Assembly: GCA_902556405.1 (NCBI GenBank)
Contig: CACDWF010000009.1
Location: 1 to 64,000 of the forward strand
Origin: an uncultured Alphaproteobacteria bacterium
Lineage (GTDB): Bacteria; Pseudomonadota; Alphaproteobacteria; Rhodobacterales; Rhodobacteraceae
DNA length: 64,000 nt
Direction: 5' to 3'
In this document: piece after piece, positions 40,673-50,512 of the stretch
Layout of the letters: each line of letters begins with the position of its first letter
Position numbering within the stretch: position 1 is the first letter of the stretch
Notes under the pieces: model-generated
Told to the model about the DNA's origin: nothing
Databases searched by the model: none
What the model saw: only the letters and a program-made list of their open reading frames with translations
Program-made: the position numbers and the translations under genes

Positions 40673-41276
40673 TAGACTGATTTCCAATTAAAAAATATTG
40701 CAGAATTGATACAAAAATCATGAATAAAGATCCCATAGTTAACGAAACAGTAACAGCGCCCAAAAATGCGGTTAATAGGACGCTCTTAAATTTATATAGT
40801 ATCGACACTACATAAGACAATGCCCAAATAAACCATAGCAACTCAAAAAACCTCAATATATAATATAAATCAAATGAAAAAACTAAAGACAAAACCTGGG
40901 CAAATTTAAAAACAAAGGTTACTAAAAATAAGCATAATACATTTTTTCCTAATTCCTCTACACTCACCTTTTGCTTAGAAAAGTTACTAAAAAATAGAAT
41001 AGACCCCATTACTGAAATAATAAAAATTAGCTCAAAGGCGAACATGCTTAAAGGATTGAAAATGACGGACAAAGAATTATTTTCAAGTAACTTTGAGGCA
41101 TTCTCAGATGATCTAAAGATCAGTTTGTCTAAGGAAGAATTTAACAAAGATGTAGTAGCTGCAACAAAAAAAGCTCCTTCGACAATAGTGTTTAATTTTA
41201 ATTTTAATGGGCTCAATGTTTCTGGAAGATTAGCTGGCTTTTTTAGGCTCACAAATAGTATCTGCTTAAAGTTCAT
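40665..41276 (-). CDS. Yip1-like multi-pass membrane protein in the suf operon
   Basis: 203 aa with about five hydrophobic segments (roughly 30-50, 78-98, 110-135, 135-165 and 170-195), after a short cytoplasmic PANLPETL stretch typical of bacterial YIP1-domain proteins. Lies tightly between another membrane gene and sufS. YIP1 genes at this place are known from rhodobacterial suf operons, but their function is not established. The family call rests on topology and context. Confidence 0.6.
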   Translation of the reverse strand: MNFKQILFVSLKKPANLPETLSPLKLKLNTIVEGAFFVAATTSLLNSSLDKLIFRSSENASKLLENNSLSVIFNPLSMFAFELIFIISVMGSILFFSNFSKQKVSVEELGKNVLCLFLVTFVFKFAQVLSLVFSFDLYYILRFFELLWFIWALSYVVSILYKFKSVLLTAFLGAVTVSLTMGSLFMIFVSILQYFLIGNQSNV

Positions 41277-41291
41277 TAGTTTTCAGTTTCC

Positions 41292-41858
41292 TTAGCTAAA
41301 ATTTAAAAGAGTAACAGGAATAATATAAAAACTGGTAATGATTAAAGTGAAACGGTTTCTATTCTTAAAATTTGATGCAAAACTCAGTATTCTTGAGAAA
41401 ATATATACCACAAATAATTCAGATAAAATAACTAAAGCAAGCTCAATAGAGCCACTAGTGAAAACTTTCATAATACTAACAAGTAGAATTATTATAGTCG
41501 ATAAGGACAGAGACCAAAACAGAGCTAATCTTGTTTGAAAACTCGAAGACACAGCTCCGAAAATTTTTAATGCTAAATGAAGAATGAAGCTAAAGACATA
41601 CATAAATATAGGAAGAAAAAAAAGATAAGAAACTACTACAGCCGTTATAACAGACATATAAGGCGCCTCCTGAACTTTACTAGTGACCTGTATCAGTTGT
41701 GATAATAGCAAGATAAAACAAGTAAAATAAATGAGCGGGAGTAATTGACTCTCTTTTTTTCTTAATCTAATTTGTTCGGTAATAGAGGCGTCCAAGTCAC
41801 TAAAAGCTAAGAAAATAGAAATAAAAAAACTTCGATTGATTTTCGTGAGCTTATTCAT
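41292..41858 (-). CDS. Second Yip1-like membrane protein in the suf operon
   Basis: About 188 aa, five predicted membrane segments (about 40-60, 67-92, 95-110, 115-140 and 165-187 in this numbering). Begins at ATG 41858, inside the last codons of sufD (8-base overlap), which implies translational coupling. A longer TTG start at 41885 is possible but overlaps sufD more. Sequence resembles the next gene in topology, perhaps an old duplication. Function unknown. Confidence 0.55.
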   Translation of the reverse strand: MNKLTKINRSFFISIFLAFSDLDASITEQIRLRKKESQLLPLIYFTCFILLLSQLIQVTSKVQEAPYMSVITAVVVSYLFFLPIFMYVFSFILHLALKIFGAVSSSFQTRLALFWSLSLSTIIILLVSIMKVFTSGSIELALVILSELFVVYIFSRILSFASNFKNRNRFTLIITSFYIIPVTLLNFS

Positions 41859-43071
41859 TGAAAAAGCTTGAGATCCAGTTTTCAATATAGTTACTCAGCG
41901 CTGCTTTAATATCTTCACTCTCGATCTCTTCTAATGCTTCTGAGATAAAGGCAATCACCAACATCTCCTTAGCTTTACTTTTGTGGACACCTCTACTTAG
42001 CAGATAAAACAAACTTTCTCTGTCAAGGGAGCTGGATGTAGATCCATGTGAGCAAATAACGTCATCAGCATAAATTTCTAGTTCTGGTTTGCAAAAAAAC
42101 TTAGAGTTTTCGCTTAACAAAAGAGATCTACTTGATTGATACCCATCGGTCTTTTGAGCCTCAGGTGCGACGTAGATTTTACCTCGAACTATTGAGGTAC
42201 AGTCGTTTTCAAGCACTGACTTAAAAACTTGCCTGCTTTTACATTCAAAACCGTTATGGTTTATTAATACATTCTCGTCGCTGAAATGATTTTTTTTATT
42301 TAGTAAGCTTACATTTGCAATTGAGGTATTTATGCCTTTACCATTTAAATGCAACTCAATTTCTGTTCTAGTTGCCTTTGTATTCAGCTTCAACCCAAAA
42401 TGATTGAAAGATGAATTCTCGGCCATATCACAGAACTTATGACAGATTTTTGGAAAAATATTATTTTCTCCAGTAAAATCTAAGTAATTTAATTTAGCAT
42501 TTTTCTCCAAATAAATTTCAGTTACTGTATTAAAAACAGAAAGATTGTTTCCCGTTTCTATTATGGTAACTTCAACATTTTCTTTAATAACAATTAGATT
42601 TCTTTGAAAACAATTGCTATTGGAGGTATTAGTTTTATTATGGATTACGAGTGGGTTTTTTAAACAATCTGAAAAACTGAGAGCAAACCCAACTTTAGGA
42701 TCCAGAGTATTATCTCTTGCTAAAGGGCGAGGAATACGTTTTTGAGATTTTTCTTCAAGCCTACCAAAGTAATTTTTGGCAAAAGATTGTTCGTCAGCAA
42801 TCACATCCATAATGCTTGAAATCTGATTGCTTTGCTTGTTCATAAATTCCAGATTGTCCCCATGAATAGTCAAGTCAGGTTCATATAAACAAGTTCCTTT
42901 TTGTTTGTTAATATCTGTATCAGAGCTATCGTAAACAAAATCAGATACTATGTCTAAGTTACTCTTTCTCCAATATTCCGATCTGCGGCTAATTTTCTCA
43001 ATTTTTGAACTATTACTCCTAAATTCTTGTTGTAAAGAATTATACCAACCACTTATATCTACATGACTCAA
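41851..43071 (-). CDS. sufD: Fe-S cluster assembly protein SufD
   Basis: SufBD-family beta-helix protein, forming the SufBC2D scaffold. C-terminal family motif KTDGYQSSRSLLLS followed by PELEIYADDVICSHGSTSS. 406 aa. The start is TTG 43071; no better start precedes it. Only 17 bases from sufC. Confidence 0.93.
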   Translation of the reverse strand: MSHVDISGWYNSLQQEFRSNSSKIEKISRRSEYWRKSNLDIVSDFVYDSSDTDINKQKGTCLYEPDLTIHGDNLEFMNKQSNQISSIMDVIADEQSFAKNYFGRLEEKSQKRIPRPLARDNTLDPKVGFALSFSDCLKNPLVIHNKTNTSNSNCFQRNLIVIKENVEVTIIETGNNLSVFNTVTEIYLEKNAKLNYLDFTGENNIFPKICHKFCDMAENSSFNHFGLKLNTKATRTEIELHLNGKGINTSIANVSLLNKKNHFSDENVLINHNGFECKSRQVFKSVLENDCTSIVRGKIYVAPEAQKTDGYQSSRSLLLSENSKFFCKPELEIYADDVICSHGSTSSSLDRESLFYLLSRGVHKSKAKEMLVIAFISEALEEIESEDIKAALSNYIENWISSFFNE

Positions 43072-43088
43072 TGTTTTTCCTTACCCAA

Positions 43089-43832
43089 TTACAAGAAGTC
43101 TTTATAACCTGTTTCTTCAACATGAAGAGCAAGATCTTTATCACCAGTATCTACTATTCTCCCATCAACCAAAATATGAACAAAATCTGGAACTATGTAA
43201 TTTAAAAGTCGTTGGTAGTGGGTAATAACTAGGAATGAACGCGAAGATGACGAAAAGTTATTCACTCCCTTCGAAACTAATTTCATAGCATCAACATCCA
43301 AACCACTATCTGTTTCATCTAAGATTACAAATTTAGGTTCAAGTAAACACATTTGCAGTATTTCATTACGTTTTTTCTCTCCCCCCGATGCACCTACATT
43401 AACTGGACGCTTCATCATTTCGTCACTAATTTCTAAATCTTTTGCTATGGCACGTACAAGCTTTAAAAAGTCTGCGGCATTAAGCTCTTCTTGGCCTCTT
43501 GTTTTTCGTTGCGAGTTTAAAGCGGTTCTCAGAAAGTTCATATTACCAACTCCAGGTATCTCAATCGGATATTGAAATGCCATAAAAATCCCGAGTGCCG
43601 CTCTTTCCTCTACTTCAGCTTCTAATAAGTTTCTTCCTTCAAAGGTAACACTACCACTATCAACCGTGTATCCATCTTTCCCGGCAAGAACACTAGAAAG
43701 TGTAGATTTTCCAGACCCATTTGGCCCCATTATGGCGTGAAACTCACCAGGATTAATAGAAAGAGATAAACCCTTTATTATTTGTTTTTCTTCCTCCTCC
43801 AAAGAAACTTTTAGATTATCAATTTTTAGCAT
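43089..43832 (-). CDS. sufC: Fe-S cluster assembly ATPase SufC
   Basis: ABC-type ATPase of the SufBCD complex, cytoplasmic. Walker A GPNGSGKSTL, signature SGGEKKRNEIL, Walker B FVILDETDSGLD. ATG 43832 (MLKIDNL) one base after the sufB stop; the TTG at 43841 would overlap sufB. About 247 aa. Confidence 0.97.
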   Translation of the reverse strand: MLKIDNLKVSLEEEEKQIIKGLSLSINPGEFHAIMGPNGSGKSTLSSVLAGKDGYTVDSGSVTFEGRNLLEAEVEERAALGIFMAFQYPIEIPGVGNMNFLRTALNSQRKTRGQEELNAADFLKLVRAIAKDLEISDEMMKRPVNVGASGGEKKRNEILQMCLLEPKFVILDETDSGLDVDAMKLVSKGVNNFSSSSRSFLVITHYQRLLNYIVPDFVHILVDGRIVDTGDKDLALHVEETGYKDFL

Positions 43833-43833
43833 G

Positions 43834-45354
43834 TTAACCAACAGAGCCTTCCAAAGAAATTGCTACCAATTTTTGTGCCTCCATTGCAAACTCCATAGGA
43901 AGCGATTGTAGTACCTCCTTACAAAATCCATTAACGATTAAGGCTATGGCATCTTCTTCTCCGATACCCCTTTGCATACAATAAAAGAGTTGATCTTCAT
44001 CTACCCTTGATGTGGTAGCCTCATGCTCCGCTCTTGCACTACTATTATTTACCTCAATGTAGGGCACGGTATGTGCACCACACTTGTTACCAATAAGTAG
44101 ACTGTCACATTGGGTAAAGTTTCTGGAATTTTTTGATCTACCTCCAATTTGCACTAAACCTCTGTAGGTATTTTGAGCTTTTCCAGCACTAATTCCCTTG
44201 GAGACAATTCTGCTATTTGTGTTTTTACCAAGATGTATCATCTTAGTACCTGTATCGGCTTGTTGCATATTATTTGTAATAGCTATTGAATAGAATTCTC
44301 CAGACGAATTATCCCCTTTTAAGACGCATGATGGATACTTCCAGGTTATAGCAGAACCGGTCTCAACCTGTGTCCACATGACTTTAGATTTTGTTCCTCG
44401 ACAATCTGCTCGTTTAGTAACGAAATTATAGATACCTCCAACTCCGTTCTCATCGCCTGGAAACCAATTTTGTACTGTAGAATATTTAATTTCCGCTTCG
44501 TCAAGGATCACTAGCTCTACAACGGCAGCATGCAACTGGCTCTCATCCCTTTGTGGCGCAGTACACCCTTCCAAATAACTTACGTAGGAGTTATCGTCTG
44601 CTATAATCAATGTTCTTTCAAATTGTCCAGTGTTTTCAGCGTTTATTCTAAAGTAGGTCGACAACTCCATAGGACATCTTACTCCTTTAGGAATGTACAC
44701 AAATGATCCATCAGAAAAAACAGCAGCATTGAGGCAAGCAAAAAAGTTATCTGATATTGGTACAACAGATCCTAGGTATTTCTTAACTAAGTCAGGATAT
44801 TCCTTTATGGCTTCCGATATTGAACAAAATATAACCCCAGCAGATTTTAACTCTTCTTTAAAGGTTGTTCCAACCGATACACTATCAAAAACCGCATCAA
44901 CGGCAACCTTACGGTCTGTTGACCCAGACTCAGCATTTTCTTCGATTACTCCAGCGAGTTTCTTCTGCTCAGTTAACGGAATTCCTAGCTTAGAGTACGT
45001 TTCTAGAAGTTTAGGATCTACTTCTTCCAAACTCTTTGGCTTCTCCTTCATGTTCGCAGGTCGTGCATAATAATACTGGTTTTGAAAATTGATTTCAGGA
45101 ATTTTTAATAGTGCCCAATCGGGCTGTTTAAGCTTCTTCCATCTATTGTAAGCCTTAAGTCGCCAATCAAGCATCCACTTAGGTTCATTGTTTTTTTTTG
45201 ATATGAGCCTAACGATGTCTTCATTTAGACCCAGCGGAGCATACTCAGTCTCAATATCTGTGGAAAATCCGTATTTATATGTTTCTCCTACGGATTTGAC
45301 GGCAGAAATCGTTTCTTTATCAATAGCTTCTCTAATTTCATAATTGTCTGTCAT
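43834..45354 (-). CDS. sufB: Fe-S cluster assembly scaffold SufB
   Basis: Scaffold on which the cluster is built. Motifs: [43 protein letters not shown] and the C-terminal [22 protein letters not shown] 45354 (MTDNYEIRE) overlaps the preceding desulfurase stop by 4 bases; the longer reading from 45402 is not conserved. About 506 aa. Confidence 0.97.
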   Translation of the reverse strand: MTDNYEIREAIDKETISAVKSVGETYKYGFSTDIETEYAPLGLNEDIVRLISKKNNEPKWMLDWRLKAYNRWKKLKQPDWALLKIPEINFQNQYYYARPANMKEKPKSLEEVDPKLLETYSKLGIPLTEQKKLAGVIEENAESGSTDRKVAVDAVFDSVSVGTTFKEELKSAGVIFCSISEAIKEYPDLVKKYLGSVVPISDNFFACLNAAVFSDGSFVYIPKGVRCPMELSTYFRINAENTGQFERTLIIADDNSYVSYLEGCTAPQRDESQLHAAVVELVILDEAEIKYSTVQNWFPGDENGVGGIYNFVTKRADCRGTKSKVMWTQVETGSAITWKYPSCVLKGDNSSGEFYSIAITNNMQQADTGTKMIHLGKNTNSRIVSKGISAGKAQNTYRGLVQIGGRSKNSRNFTQCDSLLIGNKCGAHTVPYIEVNNSSARAEHEATTSRVDEDQLFYCMQRGIGEEDAIALIVNGFCKEVLQSLPMEFAMEAQKLVAISLEGSVG

Positions 45355-46421
45355 AATTCTATTTTCCGTGTCAATTGATGCCTTGAATATAATTGTTTCC
45401 ATGAGAAAATAAAGGCTTCAATATCACTTTTTTTTGTGTTAGGTCCCAAGGATACCCTTAATGAACAGCTTGCTAAATCTTCCCTATATCCCATTTCCCT
45501 TAATAAACTTACTTCACTCAATTTCCCAGACGAACATGCCGTTCCTGAAGAAACACTAAACCCTTCAAGATCTAATGCAATCACTTGACTCTCCCCTTTC
45601 CAACCAGGAGTAATAATGCAAGACGTATTGGGTAGTCTCTTCTCTTTCTCACCAACGATTATACTACTTTTTGATATTTCTCTTACTTCATTTTCCAACA
45701 TATTTCTTAATACTTCAATTTCTTGCCATACACCATTCTTAACTAAATTAAAGGAATAAGCCAACGCTTCAGAAAATGCTGCAATAAGAGCAAAATTTTC
45801 GGTCCCTGCTCTTAATCCAAACTCTTGGTTTCCACCTAAAACGGTAGGCTCAATTAAATTCTCATCCTCTACAAAAAGTATACCAACTCCCTTTGGCCCA
45901 CAAACCTTATGAGAGGCTAAGAATAGTGCCTGTGGTCGCATTTCATTAAAATTACAATCGATTTTGCCAACAGCCTGTACTGCATCAGTACATGTTATGC
46001 CTTTTGGTACTTTTTGTAATATACCAGTCTCAGAATTAGCAATTTGTAATGCCTGATTGTTTTCCTGTTCTGTTAATGAAACAAGGCCATTTTCCATTAC
46101 CGGAATAGAAACATCACACCACATTTTAACACAATCGTGTTCAATAGCTGAACATGATATTTTTTTATTATGCAAGAATAGGGCTGCAGCCTCTGATGCT
46201 CCAGAAGTAAAAATTATTGTACCCTCTTTAAGATCCAGAAGATCCCTCACCTCATCTCTTGAACTCTCTATGATATTCTTTGCTTCCCTACCTTCAGAAT
46301 GGACGGAGCTCGCATTACCTATCAACTCCAAATTTGCGATTAAGCTTTTGCGAGAATTTTCACACAATAAAGAGCTCGCATTCCAATCAAAATAACGTCG
46401 ACCATTTTGTAAGAGCGTCAT
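45351..46421 (-). CDS. Cysteine desulfurase, NifS/IscS type
   Basis: PLP-dependent cysteine desulfurase, class [17 protein letters not shown] lysine in [20 protein letters not shown], and catalytic cysteine in SSGTACSSG. 356 aa. Between iscR and sufB with 4-base overlaps on both sides. The operon thus carries a class I and a class II (sufS) desulfurase, as in Rhodobacterales. Confidence 0.93.
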   Translation of the reverse strand: MTLLQNGRRYFDWNASSLLCENSRKSLIANLELIGNASSVHSEGREAKNIIESSRDEVRDLLDLKEGTIIFTSGASEAAALFLHNKKISCSAIEHDCVKMWCDVSIPVMENGLVSLTEQENNQALQIANSETGILQKVPKGITCTDAVQAVGKIDCNFNEMRPQALFLASHKVCGPKGVGILFVEDENLIEPTVLGGNQEFGLRAGTENFALIAAFSEALAYSFNLVKNGVWQEIEVLRNMLENEVREISKSSIIVGEKEKRLPNTSCIITPGWKGESQVIALDLEGFSVSSGTACSSGKLSEVSLLREMGYREDLASCSLRVSLGPNTKKSDIEAFIFSWKQLYSRHQLTRKIEL

Positions 46422-46873
46422 TAAGCTTTTTCAAAACTTGATACTGCTTGACATGGCTCCATGGAATCCGAAGCAACATCTTCTAGTGAAATATTGTGAA
46501 GGAACAAATGAACTTGAGACGAAAATTGCTCCCAGAATTTTTCAGTTAAATCTAACTCTAAGGGTTTTGGTGAAATATTTGTTTCATATCGATTTTCGCT
46601 TGAAACAGCAGCAAAATTCTCATCAACGGCCTCCATTATGTTATGTATACGTATATTTTTTGGGTGTATATTAAGACTAAAGCCACCTGACGCCCCTCTC
46701 GAAGCTCTTACCAGATTGGCTTTACGTAATTTCATGAAAAGTTGCTCTAGGTAGGTTTGAGATATGCCGAGTTTGTTAGAAATCTCAGCTACTGATACCT
46801 TTGAACTGAAATCTTTTCTAGCAATATATGCCATTGCTATCAAAGCGTATCTGCCTTTTGTACTAAGTTTCAT
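46421..46873 (-). CDS. iscR: IscR-type Rrf2 regulator lacking the usual cysteine cluster
   Basis: Winged-helix DNA-binding N-terminus (MKLSTKGRYALIAM; YLEQLFMKLRKANLVRASRGASGG) and the MEAVDE helix. Canonical IscR binds [2Fe-2S] with three cysteines around residues 92-104; here residues 90-110 have none. The only cysteine is Cys141 near the C-terminus. From memory, Rhodobacter sphaeroides IscR likewise binds a cluster with a single C-terminal cysteine. As the first gene of the operon, with a palindrome upstream, it probably represses its own suf operon. Confidence 0.88.
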   Translation of the reverse strand: MKLSTKGRYALIAMAYIARKDFSSKVSVAEISNKLGISQTYLEQLFMKLRKANLVRASRGASGGFSLNIHPKNIRIHNIMEAVDENFAAVSSENRYETNISPKPLELDLTEKFWEQFSSQVHLFLHNISLEDVASDSMEPCQAVSSFEKA

Positions 46874-46912
46874 ACCTTAAATATAATTTAAATCCTATTT
46901 ATACTTAAAATA

Positions 46913-46932
46913 GCTTGACTTAGAGGTCAAGC
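46913..46932. promoter_or_regulatory. Palindrome upstream of iscR, candidate IscR/iron operator
   Basis: GCTTGAC-N6-GTCAAGC, 7-bp arms, 40 bases upstream of iscR and 41 before the divergent hydrolase gene. The arms contain TTGAC -35-like sequences on both strands. It resembles a regulator site controlling the iscR-suf operon (IscR or an iron-responsive Rrf2/Irr-type factor); the identity of the binder is inferred from place. Confidence 0.6.
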
Positions 46933-46972
46933 AATTAGTAACTGTATGATATTGATAAGTATAGGATCTTCA

Positions 46973-47614
46973 ATGCCCGAAGTAAACATATCAGGTCCAA
47001 GCGGCAGGCTTGAAGGTAGATTCCATCCTCAAAAAAATGAAGATGCTCCCGTAGCTATAATATTACACCCGCATCCGAAGTTTGGTGGCACTATGAATAA
47101 CCGAGTTGTTTACAATCTTCACTATTGTTTTTTTAATCTTGGGTTTTCGTGTTTAAGATTTAATTTTAGAGGTGTTGGCAAGAGCGAAGGAGAATTTGAT
47201 GATGGGTTAGGGGAATTGGCGGATGCAGCGTCAGCTTTAGATTTTCTACAAGCAAATTCACCAAATTCAAGCGGTTGCTGGGTAGTTGGTTTTTCTTTTG
47301 GTTCTTGGATAGGTATGCAGCTATTGATGAGAAGACCGGAAATAAGTGGTTTTATATCAGTATCACCTCCCGCCAATACATACGACTTTAGCTTCTTAGC
47401 TCCCTGCCCTTCTTCAGGGCTGATTATAAATGGCAGTTTAGATCGCCTCGTACCTCCATCTGATATAAAGAATTTATCAGATCGACTAAAACTTCAAAAA
47501 GGGATCAAAATTTCTCACAAAGAGGTTGAAGGCGCTGATCATTTTTTTACCAATTTTGAAGAAGAAATGACAAAGGCCGTTAGTGAGTATCTTGCTACTA
47601 GGTCAGATTTATAA
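46973..47614 (+). CDS. Alpha/beta hydrolase (COG2945-like)
   Basis: Serine hydrolase fold: HPHPKFGGTMNNRVV, FNFRGVGKSEGEFDDG (oxyanion strand) and nucleophile elbow GFSFGSWIG, with the late aspartate/histidine in GSLDRLVPPSD and GADHFF. About 213 aa. ATG 46973 (MPEVNISGPSGRLEG) matches the family start. Divergent from iscR in many Alphaproteobacteria; substrate unknown. Confidence 0.88.
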   Translation: MPEVNISGPSGRLEGRFHPQKNEDAPVAIILHPHPKFGGTMNNRVVYNLHYCFFNLGFSCLRFNFRGVGKSEGEFDDGLGELADAASALDFLQANSPNSSGCWVVGFSFGSWIGMQLLMRRPEISGFISVSPPANTYDFSFLAPCPSSGLIINGSLDRLVPPSDIKNLSDRLKLQKGIKISHKEVEGADHFFTNFEEEMTKAVSEYLATRSDL

Positions 47615-47628
47615 ATTATTGTGGGTTG

Positions 47629-48870
47629 ATGTTAAAAAGTAATATTCTGAATAATTTAAAAACACGTGGCTTTATTAATGACTGCACTGATTTAAGGGGC
47701 CTCGATAACTTATTGAGCTCTTCAAAAGTAACCTGTTATATTGGGTACGACGCTACTGCTTGCTCCCTTCATGTAGGCCATCTTATGAATATAATGATGC
47801 TAAGATGGTTCCAAAAAGATGGTCACAGGGTGATTACTTTGTTAGGTGGCGGCACTACAAAAGTAGGAGACCCTTCGTTTAGAAAAACTGAGCGACCATT
47901 GATAGATGACAAAATAATTAATACCAATCTACTAAGCCTCAAATCAATATTTTCAAAATATATAAAATTTTCATCAAATTTTCCTCATGCACTTATGCTG
48001 AATAATGATGAATGGCTGAGTAAGCTTAACTATTTGGATTTTCTCAGGGATACTGGAAAGCATTTTTCAATAAATAGAATGCTTAGCTTTGACTCAGTTA
48101 AAAGCAGACTACAAAAAAATGACCCTTTAAGCTTTCTAGAATTCAATTACATGATATTACAAGGCTACGACTTTTACAAACTGAACCAAGACTATCAATG
48201 CATTCTTCAGATGGGCGGATCTGATCAATGGGGTAATATAGTCAACGGAATTGAGTTAACTAGGCGTATGAACGGCAATAAACTTTTTGGCCTAACTTCA
48301 CCACTGTTAACAAACTCTTCTGGTCAAAAGATGGGAAAATCGTCTAGTGGCGCTGTTTGGCTAAACGAAGAAAATCTCTCACCTTATGAGTTTTGGCAAT
48401 TTTGGCGGAATTGTGATGATGCTGATATAGAAAAATTTCTTCTTCTTTTTACTGAATTCTCGATTGACAAAATCAAACAGCTGACTTCTGGGAAGGGTCA
48501 TCGCCTAAATGAAGCAAAAATAGTTTTGGCAAACGAGGTTACGACACTATGCCATGGAAAAATAAAGGCCGATGAAGCATTTGAAACATCAAAAGCGGTA
48601 TTTAGTGAAAATATTGGGTCCTCTAAACTACCTACAATCGAGGTCAATGCTAAAGATTGTCCTGAACGTATCTCTATCACTCAACTAATGACACTTTCAG
48701 GAATGGTGAAGTCTGGGAAAGAAGCGAAGCGATTAGTAAACGAAAATGCAGTGAAGCTAGAAGGAAGGGTGGTAACAGACATTACCGAGAAGTTTGAGAT
48801 AATTAATTTTTCCGATCCTCAGAAACTTTCAATAGGGAAAAAGAAACATTTCAACATCGTCATTTTCTAA
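47629..48870 (+). CDS. tyrS: Tyrosyl-tRNA synthetase
   Basis: Class I synthetase. HIGH-type motif ACSLHVGHLMNIMM, tyrosine-binding QGYDFYKL and GGSDQWGN, KMSKS-type KMGKSSSG, and a C-terminal S4 RNA-binding domain (about 345-410; MVKSGKEAKRLVNENAVKLEG). About 413 aa. ATG 47629. Convergent with the cyclophilin gene, 2 bases between the stops. Confidence 0.97.
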   Translation: MLKSNILNNLKTRGFINDCTDLRGLDNLLSSSKVTCYIGYDATACSLHVGHLMNIMMLRWFQKDGHRVITLLGGGTTKVGDPSFRKTERPLIDDKIINTNLLSLKSIFSKYIKFSSNFPHALMLNNDEWLSKLNYLDFLRDTGKHFSINRMLSFDSVKSRLQKNDPLSFLEFNYMILQGYDFYKLNQDYQCILQMGGSDQWGNIVNGIELTRRMNGNKLFGLTSPLLTNSSGQKMGKSSSGAVWLNEENLSPYEFWQFWRNCDDADIEKFLLLFTEFSIDKIKQLTSGKGHRLNEAKIVLANEVTTLCHGKIKADEAFETSKAVFSENIGSSKLPTIEVNAKDCPERISITQLMTLSGMVKSGKEAKRLVNENAVKLEGRVVTDITEKFEIINFSDPQKLSIGKKKHFNIVIF

Positions 48871-48872
48871 TC

Positions 48873-49448
48873 TTAATTGTCAAGGTAAACCTTTTTCATA
48901 AAGTCGGGATTGTCGACAGTACCATTTCTTTTCAAATCACCTCTCTTTATTTTTGATAACACCTCCATTCCAGAACTAACCCTACCAAAGACAGTGTAAT
49001 TATTGTTTAAATGAGGAGCAGGCTGAAACATGATAAAAAATTGACTATTAGCAGAATTTGGGCTTTGTGATCGTGCCATGCCAACAATACCTTCGACAAA
49101 GGCCATATCAGAAAATTCAGATGGTAAGTCCGGCAATGAAGAGCCTCCTCTACCAACTAGCTCAGGATTAAATGCTTGCGTTTTTCCAAACTTCACATCA
49201 CCCGTTTGAGCCATAAAGCCTTCGATTACTCTATGGAATACTACGCCATCGTATGCGCCTAAATTAACCAAAGTTTTAATTCTTTCGACATGCAAGGGAG
49301 CCAAATCCGGCAGCAGTGTTATTTCAATTTTTCCACTAACTTCACCTCCTACTTCAATCACGAGATTTTCTGCAAAAGCGCACCTACAGATGAGTATGCA
49401 AAAAAATATATTTATAAGAACTTTTTTAGAAAAAATATATCTAAACAT
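48873..49448 (-). CDS. Periplasmic cyclophilin-type peptidyl-prolyl isomerase
   Basis: Signal peptide (about 1-26, ending CAFA) followed by a cyclophilin domain with VVFHRVIEGFMAQTGD (catalytic arginine), GMARSQSPNSANSQFFI and YTVFGRVSSGMEV. 191 aa. Probably exported to the periplasm. Overlaps the next cyclophilin by 8 bases; a tandem duplication in which one copy gained or kept an export signal. Confidence 0.93.
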   Translation of the reverse strand: MFRYIFSKKVLINIFFCILICRCAFAENLVIEVGGEVSGKIEITLLPDLAPLHVERIKTLVNLGAYDGVVFHRVIEGFMAQTGDVKFGKTQAFNPELVGRGGSSLPDLPSEFSDMAFVEGIVGMARSQSPNSANSQFFIMFQPAPHLNNNYTVFGRVSSGMEVLSKIKRGDLKRNGTVDNPDFMKKVYLDN

Positions 49449-49971
49449 TTTTAATTGTCTTTATGAAATCTGGGTCATCAACCTTTCCATTATCCAATTG
49501 ATCACCTTTTTTTATTTTATCTACTACGTCCATACCTTTCAAAACTTTTCCCCAGACCGTATATTGGTTGTTTAAATGCATACTATCTTCAAGCATAATA
49601 AAAAACTGGCTATTAGCAGTATTTGGGTTTTGTGATCGAGCCATACCCACAATACCCCTAACAAAAGGCTCAGAAGTGAATTCGGCTTCTAGATCAGGCA
49701 AGTCCGAACCCCCCATTCCAACGCGATCACTTTGTAGGCCATTTTTCAAAGAACCGTACTGACCGTCACCTGTTTGAGCCATAAAGCCCTCAATTACTCT
49801 ATGAAATACAACTTCATCAAAGTATTTTTTTTTGGATAACTCCAATATTCTTTCGCAATGCTTTGGAGCAAGATCACTGAGCAATTCTATTACAATATTC
49901 CCTTTATTCGTTTCCAAAACTATATTCTTTTTGGCACTTTTTTTAGTTACCTTTTTTTTCTTTAATGCCAT
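49441..49971 (-). CDS. Cytoplasmic cyclophilin-type peptidyl-prolyl isomerase
   Basis: Same domain (VVFHRVIEGFMAQTGD, GMARSQNPNTANSQFFI, YTVWGKVLKGMDV) but no signal peptide; the N-terminus is a lysine-rich MALKKKKVTKKSAKKN stretch. 176 aa. Follows coaD by 14 bases. The coaD-ppi-ppi order is common in Alphaproteobacteria. Confidence 0.93.
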   Translation of the reverse strand: MALKKKKVTKKSAKKNIVLETNKGNIVIELLSDLAPKHCERILELSKKKYFDEVVFHRVIEGFMAQTGDGQYGSLKNGLQSDRVGMGGSDLPDLEAEFTSEPFVRGIVGMARSQNPNTANSQFFIMLEDSMHLNNQYTVWGKVLKGMDVVDKIKKGDQLDNGKVDDPDFIKTIKNV

Positions 49972-49985
49972 CTTTAATCCTTTTT

Positions 49986-50477
49986 TTAGTTTTTAAATTT
50001 ACTATTAATCGCAAAGGCAATGTCTTCAGTTACAAATTTGTCTATGTTACCGCCTAGCTTAGCAATTTCTTTTACCAATCTTGATGCAATGGCTTGACAA
50101 CCTGCATCTGCCATCAAGAAAACTGTCTCTATTTTATTGTCTAAAACTCTATTCATTCCAACCATCTGGAACTCATACTCAAAATCTGATACCGCTCTTA
50201 AACCCCTTATTAATATCGAAGCGCCCACGTCTTTTGCGCACTCTATTAGTAAATTTTTGAAAGGATGTACCACAATATCCACTCTCAATGGCTTTAAATT
50301 AGCTATCTCTTTTTCGACCAGTTGCACTCTTTCTTCTAAAGAAAATAGAGGACTCTTATCATTATTTATAGCCACTCCTATTACCAATTTGTCAACGAGG
50401 GTTGAGGCCCTAGTAATTATATCTATGTGACCAAGTGTTAAGGGGTCAAAAGTGCCTGGGTACAATCCTACTCGCAT
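49986..50477 (-). CDS. coaD: Phosphopantetheine adenylyltransferase
   Basis: Makes dephospho-CoA from 4'-phosphopantetheine and ATP. Nucleotidyltransferase motif GTFDPLTLGHIDII, RGLRAVSDFEYEFQM and the ISSR-like IASRLVKEIAKLGG. 163 aa, standard. Confidence 0.97.
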   Translation of the reverse strand: MRVGLYPGTFDPLTLGHIDIITRASTLVDKLVIGVAINNDKSPLFSLEERVQLVEKEIANLKPLRVDIVVHPFKNLLIECAKDVGASILIRGLRAVSDFEYEFQMVGMNRVLDNKIETVFLMADAGCQAIASRLVKEIAKLGGNIDKFVTEDIAFAINSKFKN

Positions 50478-50512
50478 TTAAGTTTTCCTTCTTTTTAGAG
50501 CTCTTTATCAAA

